Source of the DNA: Casuarina equisetifolia
Taxonomy: Eukaryota; Streptophyta; Magnoliopsida; Fagales; Casuarinaceae
Length of the DNA stretch: 64,000 bases
Direction: 5' to 3'
Assembly (NCBI GenBank): GCA_028551475.1
Contig: CM052360.1
Span: forward strand, 25,056,682-25,120,681
The first letter of the stretch is position 1. Each line of letters begins with the position of its first letter. Below are positions 25,301 to 36,623 of this stretch, one piece after another. The notes beneath the pieces were generated by a model that was not told the DNA's origin, ran no database searches, and was given only the letters and a program-made list of their open reading frames with translations. A program made the translations under genes and the position numbers.

Positions 25301-26173
25301 TTAGGACTTGGATTGCATAAGGAAGACCCAAGTACCGCGAGAAAAATCATCAACAAGGGTGAGAAAGAAACGAGAACCATCACGATGAGGGGTGTGATAA
25401 GGACCCCAAATATCGAGGTGAATGAGGGAGAAAAGGGAAGTGGCACGAGAAGTGGTAGAGGGAAATGGAAGGCGGGATTGTTTGGCAAGGGGGCAAATGG
25501 GACAAGTGGGAAAAGGGGAAGAGGCACTATAACCCAATCGCTGATGAAGAAGAAAATTATTATTATTTAAATTGGCATTACAAAAGGTGCCCTTTTTCGG
25601 GGAACTACAAGAAGGGAAACTAAAATTTACAGGAAAAGGAACCCAAAAATATAGGCCTTGATTGACACTACCCAAGCCCATCAGTTTGCCAGTCGAACGG
25701 GCCTGAAAAACACAAAAATTTGGATCGAGGATAAGTCGACAATCATTATGACAACAAAGTTTGGAAACGGAGATGAGATTAAAGTGAAATTCGGGAACAA
25801 AAAGTATATTTTTAAGGGTGAGATGAGGGCTAAGAGAGACGTCACCAATATGAGTGACAGAGGTAATATTCTCGTTAGGGAGACGAATAGAAGTAGAAGG
25901 ATGGGTAGTATGAATTTTGGAGAAAAATTTTTGGTTGCAAATGATGTGATCACTGACACCTGAATCAATAATCCATGCAATAGGTGAAAGTGAGCTTGAA
26001 AAACAAAATGAGGTACCTGCAAAGCTGGCAATTTTATCCGGAGTATCATTCTGGTTGAAGGCTTGCATGATTTGTTGAAGTTGGGCCTCACTAAGTAAGG
26101 AATTGGACCCATCAGAAGAGAACACAACATTTGAGATGACCTTCGGATCGAATTGATCGTGATCAGAAGGTTT
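25301..26173 (-). pseudogene. copia protease and start of integrase
   Basis: The protease active site reads WIIDSGVSDHI. A pre-integrase region follows (GLYFWVPFP and LHQRLGYSA in place of a typical LWHxRLGH motif), then the integrase core start (LIHLDIWGPYHT, FLTLVDDFSRGTWVFLM). A TAA at 25301-25303 ends it. It shares the frame of the flanking gag and RT segments. Confidence 0.9.
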
Positions 26174-27536
26174 TCAATGTAATTTCTAGCATCGATCCTT
26201 CGTATGATTGCGACGTTTGCAAAATTCACAAAATAAATTATTTGGACCGGTGGATCGACCACGGGGTGCGTTTGGACCATCTGATCTGCGCGAACTGGAT
26301 GAAAAACGCCCGCCGTACGATTGCTTGACTGTGGGTGCAATGGTCGCGCGCTGATAACCGTCAGATGGAGGCACAGAGTCAAACAAAGGAGGGCCGTTGG
26401 ATCTAGGGTTTCCATCGAGGCCGTCCACGCGAGATAGGGGGTCTCGCGAGTCAGGCTCAGAGAACCCTAGAGCCACATGCGTAGTCCAGCCGCTTCTCTC
26501 GCGAGAAGCGAGAGCGCGTTGAGCTGCGGTCGCACGAACGGCCAGAATCACCGAATCGCCGACACGAAGGTATTCCGACAACGCCAATCGCTGGTTCTCC
26601 TCTTGAACAGCCAAGTGGAAGAGGCGCTGCAACGACGGGGAGGGCTCCATCGCAAGAATCTGAGACTGAAAGGAACTGTAAGTTTCATTCAAACTCAATA
26701 AAAATTGAATTAGGCTATTCTGTTCTTTGATCCGATGATACTGCCGTAAAGTCACATCGGGGCCTTCGAGAGATTCCTCGGCCTAATCGCGTTCGTTGCA
26801 TAAAGCAGCGAAGCGATTGTAGATCGCGGTGACCAAAAGGTTACCCTGTTTCAGATCGGCCAAAGATTGGTCGATCTGAAATAATCAGACTCGATTGGTC
26901 TGACCGTAGAGTTCACGGAGACCGTCCCAAATAATTTAGGCGTCTTCGGTGGGAGGGAGAGCGGCGGCGACATCGGGCGAAAGGGAGTTCCCGATCCAAG
27001 TTCGGACAAGTTGTGAACATTTTCGCCACTGCCGAGCGAGTTTGGGGTCGGAAGGAGGAGGAACGGTGCCGTCGAGGAAACCGTCCTTGTCCTTCGTGAC
27101 GAGGGCGCGTCGGATGTCGTGGGACCAAACGGCATAGTTACTAGCGCCGGTGAGGATGTGGGTGATGAGATGGAGATCCAAATCCCTACCCGTTTCCCTA
27201 ACCCGATCCAGGGAGGACGGGGCCCAAAAGAGATGGGTCGGGCCCAGGAGGGGGGTGTTGGGTGGGAAAAGGTGGGTGAGGGTGGAGAGAGGGTCCAGTA
27301 TTGGACTGGGCCAAGGAGGGTCCAAGACCAGAAGGATAGAGGTAAGGGGCCCAGTAGGACCAGGGGAGAGGTGGTGTGGTGGTGGGAGCTGGACCAGTGG
27401 GGTCCAAGCCTGTGGAGGGAGACAGCCCAGAAGAGAGGCCCGGTTGCTGGGGAGTAGGAGATGGAGGATCATTGGTGATGTCCTCGACGATGGGGGCGTC
27501 TGGGTCGGCAGCTGTGGATATGGTGGATTTTGGCAT
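26174..27536 (-). pseudogene. copia Gag
   Basis: A probable start ATG at 27536 begins MPKSTIST and a proline-rich leader in one frame. From about 27190 the conserved Gag (ASNYAVWSHDIRRALVTKDK) continues in another frame, implying one frameshift. Downstream are LIQFLLSLNETYSSFQSQIL and the CCHC knuckle CEFCKRRNHTKDRC. In-frame stops lie at 26936, 26885, 26783, 26186 and 26174 (lowest coordinate of each codon). Confidence 0.9.
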
Positions 27537-27710
27537 GATAACGGTAAGGGAGAAGGTAAGAGTGTATGTGGTTTATTTGAAAAAAAATTGATACTGATTT
27601 CTACGCTGGAGTTGCTAACACTGTGATGCAGGGAGCAAGGACAGCAAAAGCAAAGGAGAGAGGCGGTGAAAAAAAATCAGAGAGGAAAAGATGCAGAAGC
27701 AAAAAAAGGA

Positions 27711-27726
27711 CTGACTCTTGATACCA
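27711..27726 (-). promoter_or_regulatory. copia primer binding site
   Basis: On the minus strand, directly after the 5' LTR, the sequence is TGGTATCAAGAGTCAG. TGGTATCA plus the following purines resembles the complement of the initiator methionine tRNA 3' end, the usual copia primer. Confidence 0.8.
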
Positions 27727-27961
27727 TGTCACAAAGGGAGAGGAAAGAGAACATGACTATGAGAACCCTCGTGTATTTTATTGAATGAATAAAGATGTAC
27801 ATAGGATGTCCCTTTATAAAGTAGAGATATACAAAGATGGAAAATACAAATAAAGAAATAAAAATAATTGCCTACCAACTATACAAATAATTCCTTAACA
27901 ATTACATCACCAATGGTAAGAATAATAATCAATATAGAAATATAATCACGTATCTCCAACA
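27727..27961 (-). repeat. copia 5' LTR
   Basis: This 235-bp LTR is identical to the partner at 22470 except for nine transitions. On the minus strand it starts tgttggagatacg and should contain the element's promoter. Confidence 0.95.
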
Positions 27962-27966
27962 TTATC

Positions 27967-29040
27967 GGTTCCATGCTAGTTTCTTTATCAGCTATAAGTT
28001 CTATTTTTTTCCTTAGACAAAGACCAGTAAAATGTACCTATTAATGTTCCAAAAATATGAGGGTGAAATTGTACAGCTCGGGGCTTGAAAATGCTAGTTT
28101 ACTTGGTCTAACCTCCCCAATCTCTCACTAATATTTTCAGATTATTGCATATAATCAAAGGACCGTGGAAAGTGAACTGACGGACTACGGACTATGACAG
28201 TACAGTTACTAATAATTCTTGGTTACTTTATTTAATGATCCAAATTGGAAGGGGACGACCAACAATCTAATGCTGAAATTCAACTACTCAACCAAGAATA
28301 TATGATGTGGACAGTTTGTAAAATCTGAAAAATTGTCACATCTATTTGAAGAGAGATTCCGCTATTAACAATAAAAGGAGAACATCCCCATTCGACTGCA
28401 TTTCTGTTCTAGGTTTGCATTGATGGCCTTTTGATATTCGTTCATCAGATGCCACAACACCTGGGAAGTTGTCTTCGTTGGATTAAAACTCCCGTAGCTT
28501 CCTCTGTATTCACGGGAAAAGCTGGCCCATAATTGGGTGGCATGCTTGAGTACATCCAAGGAATGAGAAGTTGCAGAAGGGCCTTAGCAACACCTAAATC
28601 CTAAACAATCTCTTATACTTCCGTACTTGTAAGACAATAGTTCTGGTTAAAACTATTAACAAAGGCACATGATAGATATAATCTATCTTACGATGGTTGT
28701 TTGTCCACGTTTTTGCCTACTTGATTTGGTTCTCTTATATTCTGTTCATCTTTGTAAGTAATTAAAGGCTTAGAGATGTGGACCATGCTACTTGTTATGA
28801 TTTCTAAGAACCCAATGATCAAGGACAGGGTGATGATAAATTGATATACTTCCAAGTTATGAAGGGAATTGAAGTCTCATTCTAGGCTTTCTAAACTTCA
28901 CAATCATAAGAGAGTTTGAACTTGTTAACATATAAAATAATTAAATAATTTCTTCAATTGCGTAACCACGAAGAGGTAGTTCAATTCAATGAATTGGCTG
29001 GAGCCTAGGTTAGCTAATAGTTAATGCCGCATTGGACTTA
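27967..29040. other. intergenic, no gene recognised
   Basis: This is AT-rich sequence. A 64-codon minus-strand open frame at 28365-28559 has no family that I recognise, and nothing around it supports exons. Confidence 0.45.
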
Positions 29041-29490
29041 ATCTATACCCACTTCCTCCCCCCTTTTTATGTCAAAAGAAGGAAAAAAAAAACTTCAATT
29101 CAATGGAAAAAAAAAAGACAAATCTTTTAAAATTATTTTGATCTTTTTCTTTTTAGACCAGGATCAAAACTTATCTTTTCACTTTCTTTCTTGATTGGAA
29201 GAACCAAATTTGCTACTATGACATAAAAAGGCGGTCTAAAGGTAGAACATTGATGAGCAATCCACTCATAGCGTTTTTGATACCCACTCCCTCCCCTTTT
29301 CTTATCAAAAGAAAGAAAAACTTCAATTCAATTCAATGAAAAAAAAAAAGAAATACAAATCCTTTAAAATTATTTCAATCCTTTTATTTTTTGACCAAAA
29401 TCAAAAGCTATTTTTTTTTTCCACTTTTTTCCTTGATTGGAAGAACCAAATTTGCTACTATGACATAAAAAGGGTATCTAAAAGTATGCT
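29040..29490. repeat. two tandem copies of a ~240-bp unit
   Basis: Two units share a pyrimidine-rich start (cccactccctcccc), a caattcaatg(g)aaaaaa core and the end ttgctactatgacataaaaa, at about 29216 and 29457. A related stretch occurs near 54310 (cattggaaaaaccaaattt), so the unit belongs to a dispersed family. Confidence 0.6.
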
Positions 29491-29824
29491 ATAACAATAA
29501 AACTAAGCCTTAAGAGCAAAACTAGCCGTTAAGCTGTACCAACACTTTTGTCCAAATGCTGTCCCATTGTCCAATCTTGAGAATTCATGCTCGAAACATT
29601 TTTATATGGATCTTAAATTCCTTGTAAGTAATTTTCATATATATTTTAAACATTTTCATGTATATTTTTTTAGAAAATTTTAAATTCTTTATATTTTGAA
29701 TCCAATTCCAACCATCTACTCCAAGCGTGTTGAATTCCATACCTTGGTTGGGAAATGAAACTTTATTAAGAATGCTGGTATTTGTTGTTGGGCTTGGATC
29801 ATTGTTTTGTATTGTTGTTGGGGC

Positions 29825-30930
29825 TTAGCCCGTTTGGTGTAGTGTGAGGGTCCAGTAGCCTGTTTTCAGTTGATTTCCGCATTGGATCTGGATTTCTGGA
29901 GTTTGCATTGTGTTTTTGGTATTCTTGGGTGTTGATCCCAACGGCAGACAGTTAGCCACGTCCCCACTTTCTGGAAGTTTATTGAGAGGGCGAGTTACCT
30001 CCTTATCCCACCGATCCAGGCTAATTACTGATTGTGCCATTCCTTCTTCTTCTTGAACAGATCCCAAGACGGAGAAATCCGAATACCCACGATGGGCCAG
30101 ACAGCAATCCAGCCCACTTCCTTTTTTCTCAGTTGGCCCAATCATTCTTTGACTTTGATGTTTTCATGAAAATCTACAACCCATCTAAGCCAAATATTTG
30201 GAAGTGTTTGGCTCCCATTTCATTTCATATCTCTTTGCTGTGTGTGGACCACGGATTTTTAAAGTCATTGAAGTCAATTGTCATGGGTTAACCAAACAGA
30301 TATTCGTTAAAAATGCAAAACAAATTTTTTTGTGTGTTAATGCACTTGCCTGCCACATCAACACCTTAATTCCATATGTCTGCCATGTCAATAGTTGTTG
30401 GATCTTGTCAATTATAAAAGAGAGTACAAAAAGAAAACTCAAATGAGCAAATGATAAATTATGGTTATTCATTCTAAGTACTTAACTTCAAAGTTTACAA
30501 AAAGCTACAAATAAATTAACAATAATTTCACAAAACACATACATATTTGTAAACATAAAACTACAACGAAAGCTTTTACATAATTAAAAGGAAAGCTTTA
30601 ATAGCACAAAACTAGAGCTTCTTTCTCACCAAAGGACTACATTGTTCCTTCTTCTATTTTTTATTTTTTATGCCTTGCACTCTTTTCTGATATATCATGA
30701 AGCAACTATGCCCGACACTTTACCTTTCAATCATTCAAGATAGATTTAATCTCAATCATTAAATTTCTTGCTGACATAGCTTCATCTAAACCACATACTT
30801 TTAACCATACTAATCCAACAGTAGCTGCGTCAACTGGGTTGGGCGGGAGCTGCACGCGGCCACAATGCAGGTTATGAAGATCTGCCCAAACCGAAGTTTG
30901 CTGCCACCAAAATCTTTCCTAATTCGTTTT
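29825..30930. repeat. copy 1 of a dispersed, retrotransposon-associated repeat
   Basis: Blocks at 29935-30120, 30145-30390 and 30825-30930 match 38980-39110, 39505-39555, 41025-41260 and 41265-41390 closely. Shared strings include ttctggaagtttattgagag, gatccaggctaattactgat, acccacgatgggcca and gatctgcccaaacc. Each copy carries sequence the other lacks. On the minus strand both copies can be read as KEVTR-LNKLPE-GDVA, but I know no family for this. Confidence 0.7.
30396..30820. mobile_element. 425-bp insertion with inverted ends, possible solo LTR
   Basis: This segment interrupts copy 1 of the repeat and is absent from copy 2 at about 41255. It begins tgttggat and ends atccaaca, an exact 8-bp inverted terminal match with TG...CA borders. 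No perfect 5-bp duplication is visible. An old solo LTR is the simplest reading. Confidence 0.5.
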
Positions 30931-32120
30931 GATTCCGCTTCATCATAATTCTTCTTGCCAACCTTTGTGATTGCCACATCTTGTATTACTTTAGGACAAT
31001 TTCAGCATGGAAGACTAATAGGTCTTTTTCAGAGTTTTTTGGATTGTTGTTGTTGTGTTTACTCTTTTTCCTTTGGCAAAGCTTAGGATGTAGGAGAAAC
31101 CTAGATTCTAGTATTATGTGGATGGGGAATGACAATGGATTTTAAACTTGGCCAATGAGAACACGGTTGCTTGTGTTCTCTTTTTCTAGGGTTATATGGT
31201 ATGGGGATTCGGCAAGCTTGACATCAGTGTAATATTGGAGAGATATATTGAGAAGATTTGTCGGGTCACCTTTCATGTTTTATGTGGTGCATTTGGGAGA
31301 TAGGAGTGATGAATTCTTGGCATTTTTTGTAAGTTGTCAGTGCTACATTTTATGTATCACTTTATGCTTAGATGGTTCAACTAATTGCTTTTCTTTATCT
31401 ACCAAGTTTATGGAGCTATTCGATTCAAAATAATGACTATTACCTAATCTGTGTAAACTAAGGTTTGACAATAATATGAACCTATGCACATACTACAAAC
31501 CTAGGGCGCACACTCTAGTGCCTGTTATATAAAGAAATGTATATGATAGATTTAATGATGTGAGATTATTTAACTTATCATTTCCTTCTAAGAGGTGAGA
31601 GTGAACTAATTTTGATTATCATGCGGCCAGAAAATTTAAGAGGTGTGTGTGGACTGATTTTGATCATTGAAACACTAGTATCAGGATGGGTTAAATATTT
31701 TAAGCCATCTAATGCAAAAGTTCAACTAACCTACTACTTAGAATACAATAAGCCATTTAATGTAAAAATTTTACTAACTTTTTACCTAAAGAGTGATACT
31801 ATTGTGAAAACAAAATGATAGGGTGGCCGACAATAAGGACCCACGGACCCTGCAAGTCAAACTTTAAGTCCTTGGCGTGCTCAAGGTACTTACTGACATC
31901 AATCTAAGAGCTTAAATCTTTTCCCCAAGTAATTGCTTTTCTCTAGCAAGGTTTTGCAAACATTGCAAACATTGCAAACCATATCTTGTATTTCCTTCTT
32001 ATCTTAATATGTCTGGTTCTTTCTTTTTGGGAGAATTATAGGATTGTGCAGCAACGATACACGTTCTAAACACAAAGAATATATGAGATTTATATTATTT
32101 GAGGAAGAGTCTTCACGTTC
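30931..32120. other. intergenic, no gene recognised
   Basis: Only short open frames occur here. A small microrepeat of gcaaacatt units lies near 31950-31980. I see no supported gene. Confidence 0.45.
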
Positions 32121-32128
32121 CCGGCACC

Positions 32129-32286
32129 GTGGGCAATTTGCTGAAACCTCTTTTTTCTAACTAAACTCCTTCCATCTTTTTCCTAATGGATTGCTCCATA
32201 CGCCAAGCGTGGGCAATTTGCTGAAACCTCTTTTTACTATCTAAACGCTGTCCATCTTTTTCCTAATGGATTGCTCCATACGCCAA
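32129..32286. repeat. 80-bp direct tandem duplication
   Basis: The unit beginning gtgggcaatttgctgaaacc at 32129 recurs at 32209. Each copy ends in ggattgctccatacgccaa. The copies differ at a handful of positions. Confidence 0.85.
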
Positions 32287-32615
32287 TTCTCAGAAAGCAG
32301 AAGCAAATATGATCAAGGGCTGCCCTTTTGACTATAAAGATCAAACTGTACCTTGCTATCAAGTGCAAAGTAGGTTCCGGGCACATTTAAAGACGACAAT
32401 AATTTAGTCTCCTTTCCAGCAAGGCTAATTATTAGCCTTAGTGCTGAATTGATATAAGCCCTGATGTCAGCTAAAGGCTCTTCACGGAGAACACCTACAC
32501 ATGTTGGTGAATTTTCCACCAGGAGACATCTGCAGCCGTAGATAATTGAGCTGAGGTTAAAATCTTATAACTGTAACTATTCATTAACTATACACAGTAA
32601 GTTTTTTAAGATTCT
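32287..32615 (-). repeat. dispersed repeat family, copy A (best preserved)
   Basis: The minus strand stays open over 32313-32519 and reads IRAYINSALRLIISLAGKE followed by KLLSSLNVPGTYFALDS. The same block, more decayed, recurs near 36790, 37190, 38140, 48740, 54760 and 61270. I do not recognise the product. It may derive from an exon of an unknown gene carried by repeated duplication. Confidence 0.55.
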
Positions 32616-32999
32616 GTGAAGGATAAGAAATATATTTCTACCTGTTTCTTGTTTACCACAAAGAGACTTGGTTTTTTTTTTTTCAAGTAACTATTGAAGC
32701 AGTCTAAAAGTTAAAAGTTTTCTTTCCTCATATGTTGCTTTCTTTGCTGAGGGTTCGCCGCTCCTTCTTGTATTTATGTTTATCTTTAATAAAGAAAACA
32801 ATTGTATTATTTACGGATATGAATATTTTTTTTTAACCTCGTAGAAAGACTTGGGATTATTAGCTGTTATGTCTTTGTTTTTCATTTTTTTAGGACTCAA
32901 CAAAGGAAGGTTTAAAAATTTCCACTCTTGGGGCCTTTTATTGCTCTTTACTTTTTGGTGTCTCTGGAGCTTCTTTTTGAGAAGCGAAACGTGCGAGAG

Positions 33000-33150
33000 G
33001 CCTTGACAATGTTGAACGCGAAGGAAAGTTATGGTCTTGGAAAGGTGAAGGAGAGAATAGACATTTGGCGGAGAATTCGGTCAGTGAACGGCAGACCTGT
33101 CAATCACAACTTGGGCAGTGAACTTGACACTCTTTTACAAAACTCCGTGT
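33000..33150. repeat. segment shared with 50090-50250
   Basis: The strings cttggaaaggt, aatagacattt, attcggtcagtg, gacctgtcaatcac and cttgggcagtgaac appear in the same order at both places. The two copies lie upstream of the DC1 gene and of the Tyr-rich gene respectively. Confidence 0.7.
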
Positions 33151-33220
33151 GCCAATTTATTCTTTTTTTTTTTTTTTTAAATTGAGAACAAATAAGAAAA
33201 TACGGATTACAACAGCCGCA

Positions 33221-33380
33221 AGCACATCAGTCAATAAGTAATCATTAGTTAGTGGTCACGTAATTATTTTTTAATTTTTTAGACTTCATAAAAGTTTTTG
33301 TCAGCACATCAGTCAATAAGTAATCAATAGCTGTTCCGTGATTATTTTTTAATTTTTTATACTTCATAAAAGTTTTTGTC
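33221..33380. repeat. 82-bp direct tandem duplication
   Basis: agcacatcagtcaataagta occurs at 33221 and 33303. Both are followed by attattttttaattttttag or a near match and cttcataaaagtttttgt. Confidence 0.85.
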
Positions 33381-33964
33381 ACTTTTTGAAAAATAGAGTT
33401 CGGTAAATTCTATGGTTTAATTTTATGAGTAAGTGAAAACATAAATATGTAATCATGAAAATCAATAAATTATAAGTTGGTAAGTTAAGTAGATATAAGG
33501 AAAATAAATATAAAATAAAAACAAAAAATGAGACAAAGAAACTATCAAAGAGTAAAAATTAGACTCCATAATTGTAGGACCATTGGCCATGCTTCAATTA
33601 TATAAAACCAAACATAATTTTTGTGTTGTGATCAATTGGATTGAATTGAGATTACATGAGGATTGCAAGAAGTTTTTTTTTTTTCCTAAACAAGCCATAC
33701 CATTATATAGGCATTCTAGCAAACTTATCACTTTTAAGGAATTGCTAGAAAGTTTACATGAAAACTTTATATACAAGTAAAGTTAATTGTCACCTTCTTC
33801 TTTACTTTTCCATTATTTATGGTAAAACTTCACTCGAGTAACTTATTATATGATCCAAGCTACCTTTTACTTTTTTTCTTGCCTCACCTTTCCACACATT
33901 TGTATTTTTACTGTAACACAATTTGTTGACTGGTGCATAATTTCCAAACTATGATAGTGTACAT

Positions 33965-34253
33965 TGTGGGAGAACATGTACAACATGTGTCAACTTATGC
34001 TTAGCCAGCCTCTCAGTATGAGGTGTAAAGTATGTATGTGTTTCTCGTGTTGAGTCTTGTGCCAGCCATGCTTTAGCAACTTGTTTATCTCATGTTGCCA
34101 ACACAACTATTGTGCAATAGTGTCAATTACACTAGGTGGAATCCTATTGTAAGCTAGTGGTCTCCTTGCTTAACATGTCCAAAGTTTACATGATGGACTT
34201 GTGCTGTCTTATTGGTGACTAAGATGTTTATTTTAACACATCCCCTCAAACTT
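33965..34253 (-). mobile_element. possible solo LTR with adjacent polypurine tract
   Basis: A segment from tgtggg (33965) to aacaca (34240) has TG...CA ends. It is followed by tcccctcaaact, which on the minus strand is a purine tract like that of the copia element. It is probably the 3' LTR remnant of an old minus-strand element. No second LTR was found. Confidence 0.4.
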
Positions 34254-34379
34254 AGCACGGTAATGACAGACAAGTTTGTTCAAAGTATGAACTCTAACAG
34301 AAATGACTATAAAATTGAGATGCGACGACATCAGTGATAACGATGAGCTCTTTTAAGTGTCGCGCACGCACTGAGACAA

Positions 34380-34490
34380 GATTTCTTCCGCACAAAAAAT
34401 CTTTGCGATAGTTCAGACTCGGAGTAAATCCTTACTTTCTCATTCCCACAGGGAGCAGAAGATCCGCGTGAATCTCTTGTTTCAGTTCAT
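34380..34490 (+). promoter_or_regulatory. DC1 gene upstream/leader segment shared with 50290-50380
   Basis: atctttgc(g/a)atag, (a)ctcggagtaaatcc, tactttc and cagggag(c/a)agaag occur in order here and at 50290-50380. At 34509 an ATG with a nearby donor (gcag|gttt) could be a tiny first exon. Its role is not established. Confidence 0.5.
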
Positions 34491-34786
34491 TTACCACGAT
34501 CTACAGAAATGGTGACACTACAACTGATAGCAGGTTTGAACCCTTTCTATCTCTATTCCTTTGTAAATTGGTGTAAGTGTTATAGTTATATTTAATTTTG
34601 TGTATTTCTAATATTCTTATAATTTTGATGCGGCATTACATCCACTCTTCTGTTGTTTTGATAAATGCTTTGATGTATAAGCGTCGGTAAAATTTTTATT
34701 AATAGTTATCTTATTTGATAAATGTATATGGTTGAGGACTAACTATCTTTAGGCGGGTTGTGTGATTGTGTTCATAAGAGGAGGAG

Positions 34787-36623
34787 ATGGAGATGGAAGT
34801 AGGAGATTGCAGTTTGTGGCATTATTTGATATTTTGTGAAGAGTTTGTCACTGACGATTATGAGAACGATGTCGTTTGCTGGGTGTGCCAAGCAACAGTT
34901 TTGGGACATCCTGCATTCAAATGCCTGGAATGTCACTTTTTTCAGCATAAATCGTGCATCCAGCTGCCAGACTTGACAGAAATGGACGACGAACATGATA
35001 TTACAAAGAGACATCACTTAGTCATGAGAGAAGAGATGAAAAATAATAAAAAGGAGAAAGAAGTTTGCATGGGATGCGGGAAACTAGCCTCTGGTACTGC
35101 CTTCAAATGCTCTGTCCCTCAATGTACGTTTCATCTTCATAAGTCACGCGATCAGTTGCCTCATGCGATGCAACACATCGTACACCCAGATCACATCCTT
35201 CTTCTTAAACTGCCATCGTCGTATGTGTCTTGTAATCTTTGCGGGAAATATAGACAAAGGCATCCGTTGCTTTATAATTGTTGTCTTTGCAATTTTGATG
35301 GGGACGTCAAATGTGTTTTCGTTCTAAAGTCCCTGACAATTGCCACCCACACACTTTCACCGGTAGTCGGAAGCCACACAAGTTCACGTGTGAAGCATGT
35401 GGTGAAGAAACCGAGGATATCGTCCACCAATGTAGGGATTGTGGAGTCCGGACTCATACTTGGTGTACCCGATTTCCAGACATCATCAGAATTAAAATAC
35501 ATAATCATTTATTCGCCCGCAGTTACTGTCTCCGTAAAGTTAAGAAGTTGGAAAAAGCAATCTGTAAGCTCTGCTGTAAGAAGGTGAACACAGAGTGTGG
35601 AGCTTATTATTGTCAAGTATGTGATTATATTGTTCACATGTATTGTGCAAAAACTAATGAAGACGAGTCACCTCTTAATGCAGAAGGTCCTGAGTTTGAT
35701 GACTATTTAAAGTATTTGGTTTACTTGATTGAAGGGTTAAATGTAGAGGAGGAAAAAACAGCTGATGCTCCTTCAAAGATCCACCATTACAGTCATCCAC
35801 AACATGAGTTAATTCTCAACTACAAAGTTCTTCATAATGACAAGCGATGCAAGGCATGTATGCAATTTATTATCTCTGCACCATTTTACTGTTGTGATGA
35901 ATGTAATATATTTTTGCCCAAGAGATGTGTTCAAGTGCCCGAAATCATTTGGCGAAAACCATTCAGCATACTTCCATGTACGCTCTCTTCACAGCCACCA
36001 GAGACAGATAAATTGTTCTTTTGTGCCAGATGTTTACGTTATCGTCAAGGTTTTTTCTATGAATATGAAGATGACTATGGTAAATTTCGAGACGATGTGC
36101 AATGCTTTTTGATTCCTGAAACCATTAGTCATGAAAGTCACGGGCACTTCCTCCATATTCCTTTTGTAATTGAAAAGGACGTGAAAGAAATTTGTCCTGG
36201 TTGTGGTACAGAAATTTGTGGAGAAAATTGGAGAATGGTATGCTCAGATTGCAAGTTTTGGTTGTGTTTTACATGTGCCACTATTCCACTGGTTGCAAGG
36301 TATATGTATCATCCACATCTCCTAAAGCTTACATACGCATGCAGAAATGATTTGGAGGAATGTTATTGTCTAATTTGTGAAGGAAAAAGAGAGCCAAAGT
36401 ATTGGTTTTATTCTTGTGAAGATTGTGATTTTACAGCTCATATCCAATGTGTTATTGGTAGTCCTTTGAAAAAAGGAATCATCAACATCCTATTGTAGTT
36501 GTTCAAAGAGTTAAGAACTTTCCTACATGTCATTCATGTGAACAAGGCATAAGTGATAATTTGTCTATTGAATGTACTCAATGTAAATTTAATTTTCACA
36601 TTGAATGTTATTATTCAATATAA
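34787..36623 (+). pseudogene. DC1 (Cys/His-rich C1) domain protein, two frameshifts
   Basis: Plant DC1 proteins carry many zinc-binding C1-like modules and are thought to act in stress or hormone signalling. Here repeated modules are readable: CWVCQATVLGHPAFKCLECH with HKSC, CMGCGKLASGTAFKC, CNLCGKYRQRHPLLYNC, CEACGEETEDIVHQCRDCG, CKACMQFIISAPFYCCDEC, CPGCGTEICGENWRMVCSDC and a last one CHSCEQGISDNLSIECTQC ending at TAA 36621-36623. The frame breaks at about 35328-35333 (VLKS to PDNCHPHTF) and in a six-A run at 36469-36474. After the second break, NHQHPIVVVQRVKNF continues in a new frame to the stop. The start is the ATG at 34787 or 34793. It is either a decaying copy or a gene with two sequencing indels; the homopolymer makes the second break suspect. 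Confidence 0.85.

Larger units (their letters stand above)
22470..27961 (-). mobile_element. complete but inactivated Ty1/copia LTR retrotransposon
   Basis: Two 235-bp LTRs (22470-22704 and 27727-27961) with TG...CA ends flank a minus-strand gag-pol region. Both sides carry the direct repeat ttatc (22465-22469 and 27962-27966). The domain order along the minus strand is Gag, zinc knuckle, protease, integrase, reverse transcriptase and RNase H, which is the copia order. The LTRs differ at nine positions, all transitions (about 3.8%). The coding region carries seven in-frame stops plus a likely frameshift near the Gag N-terminus. It is 5492 bp long and lies in intergenic DNA. Confidence 0.96.

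Noticed and set aside
27119-27626. Overlapping plus-strand open frames over the copia Gag region
   Set aside because: They are mirrors of the Pro-rich Gag leader on the minus strand, which has the real Gag motifs.
28365-28559. 64-codon minus-strand open frame
   Set aside because: No recognisable family, no start context and no neighbouring exons. Too short to support.
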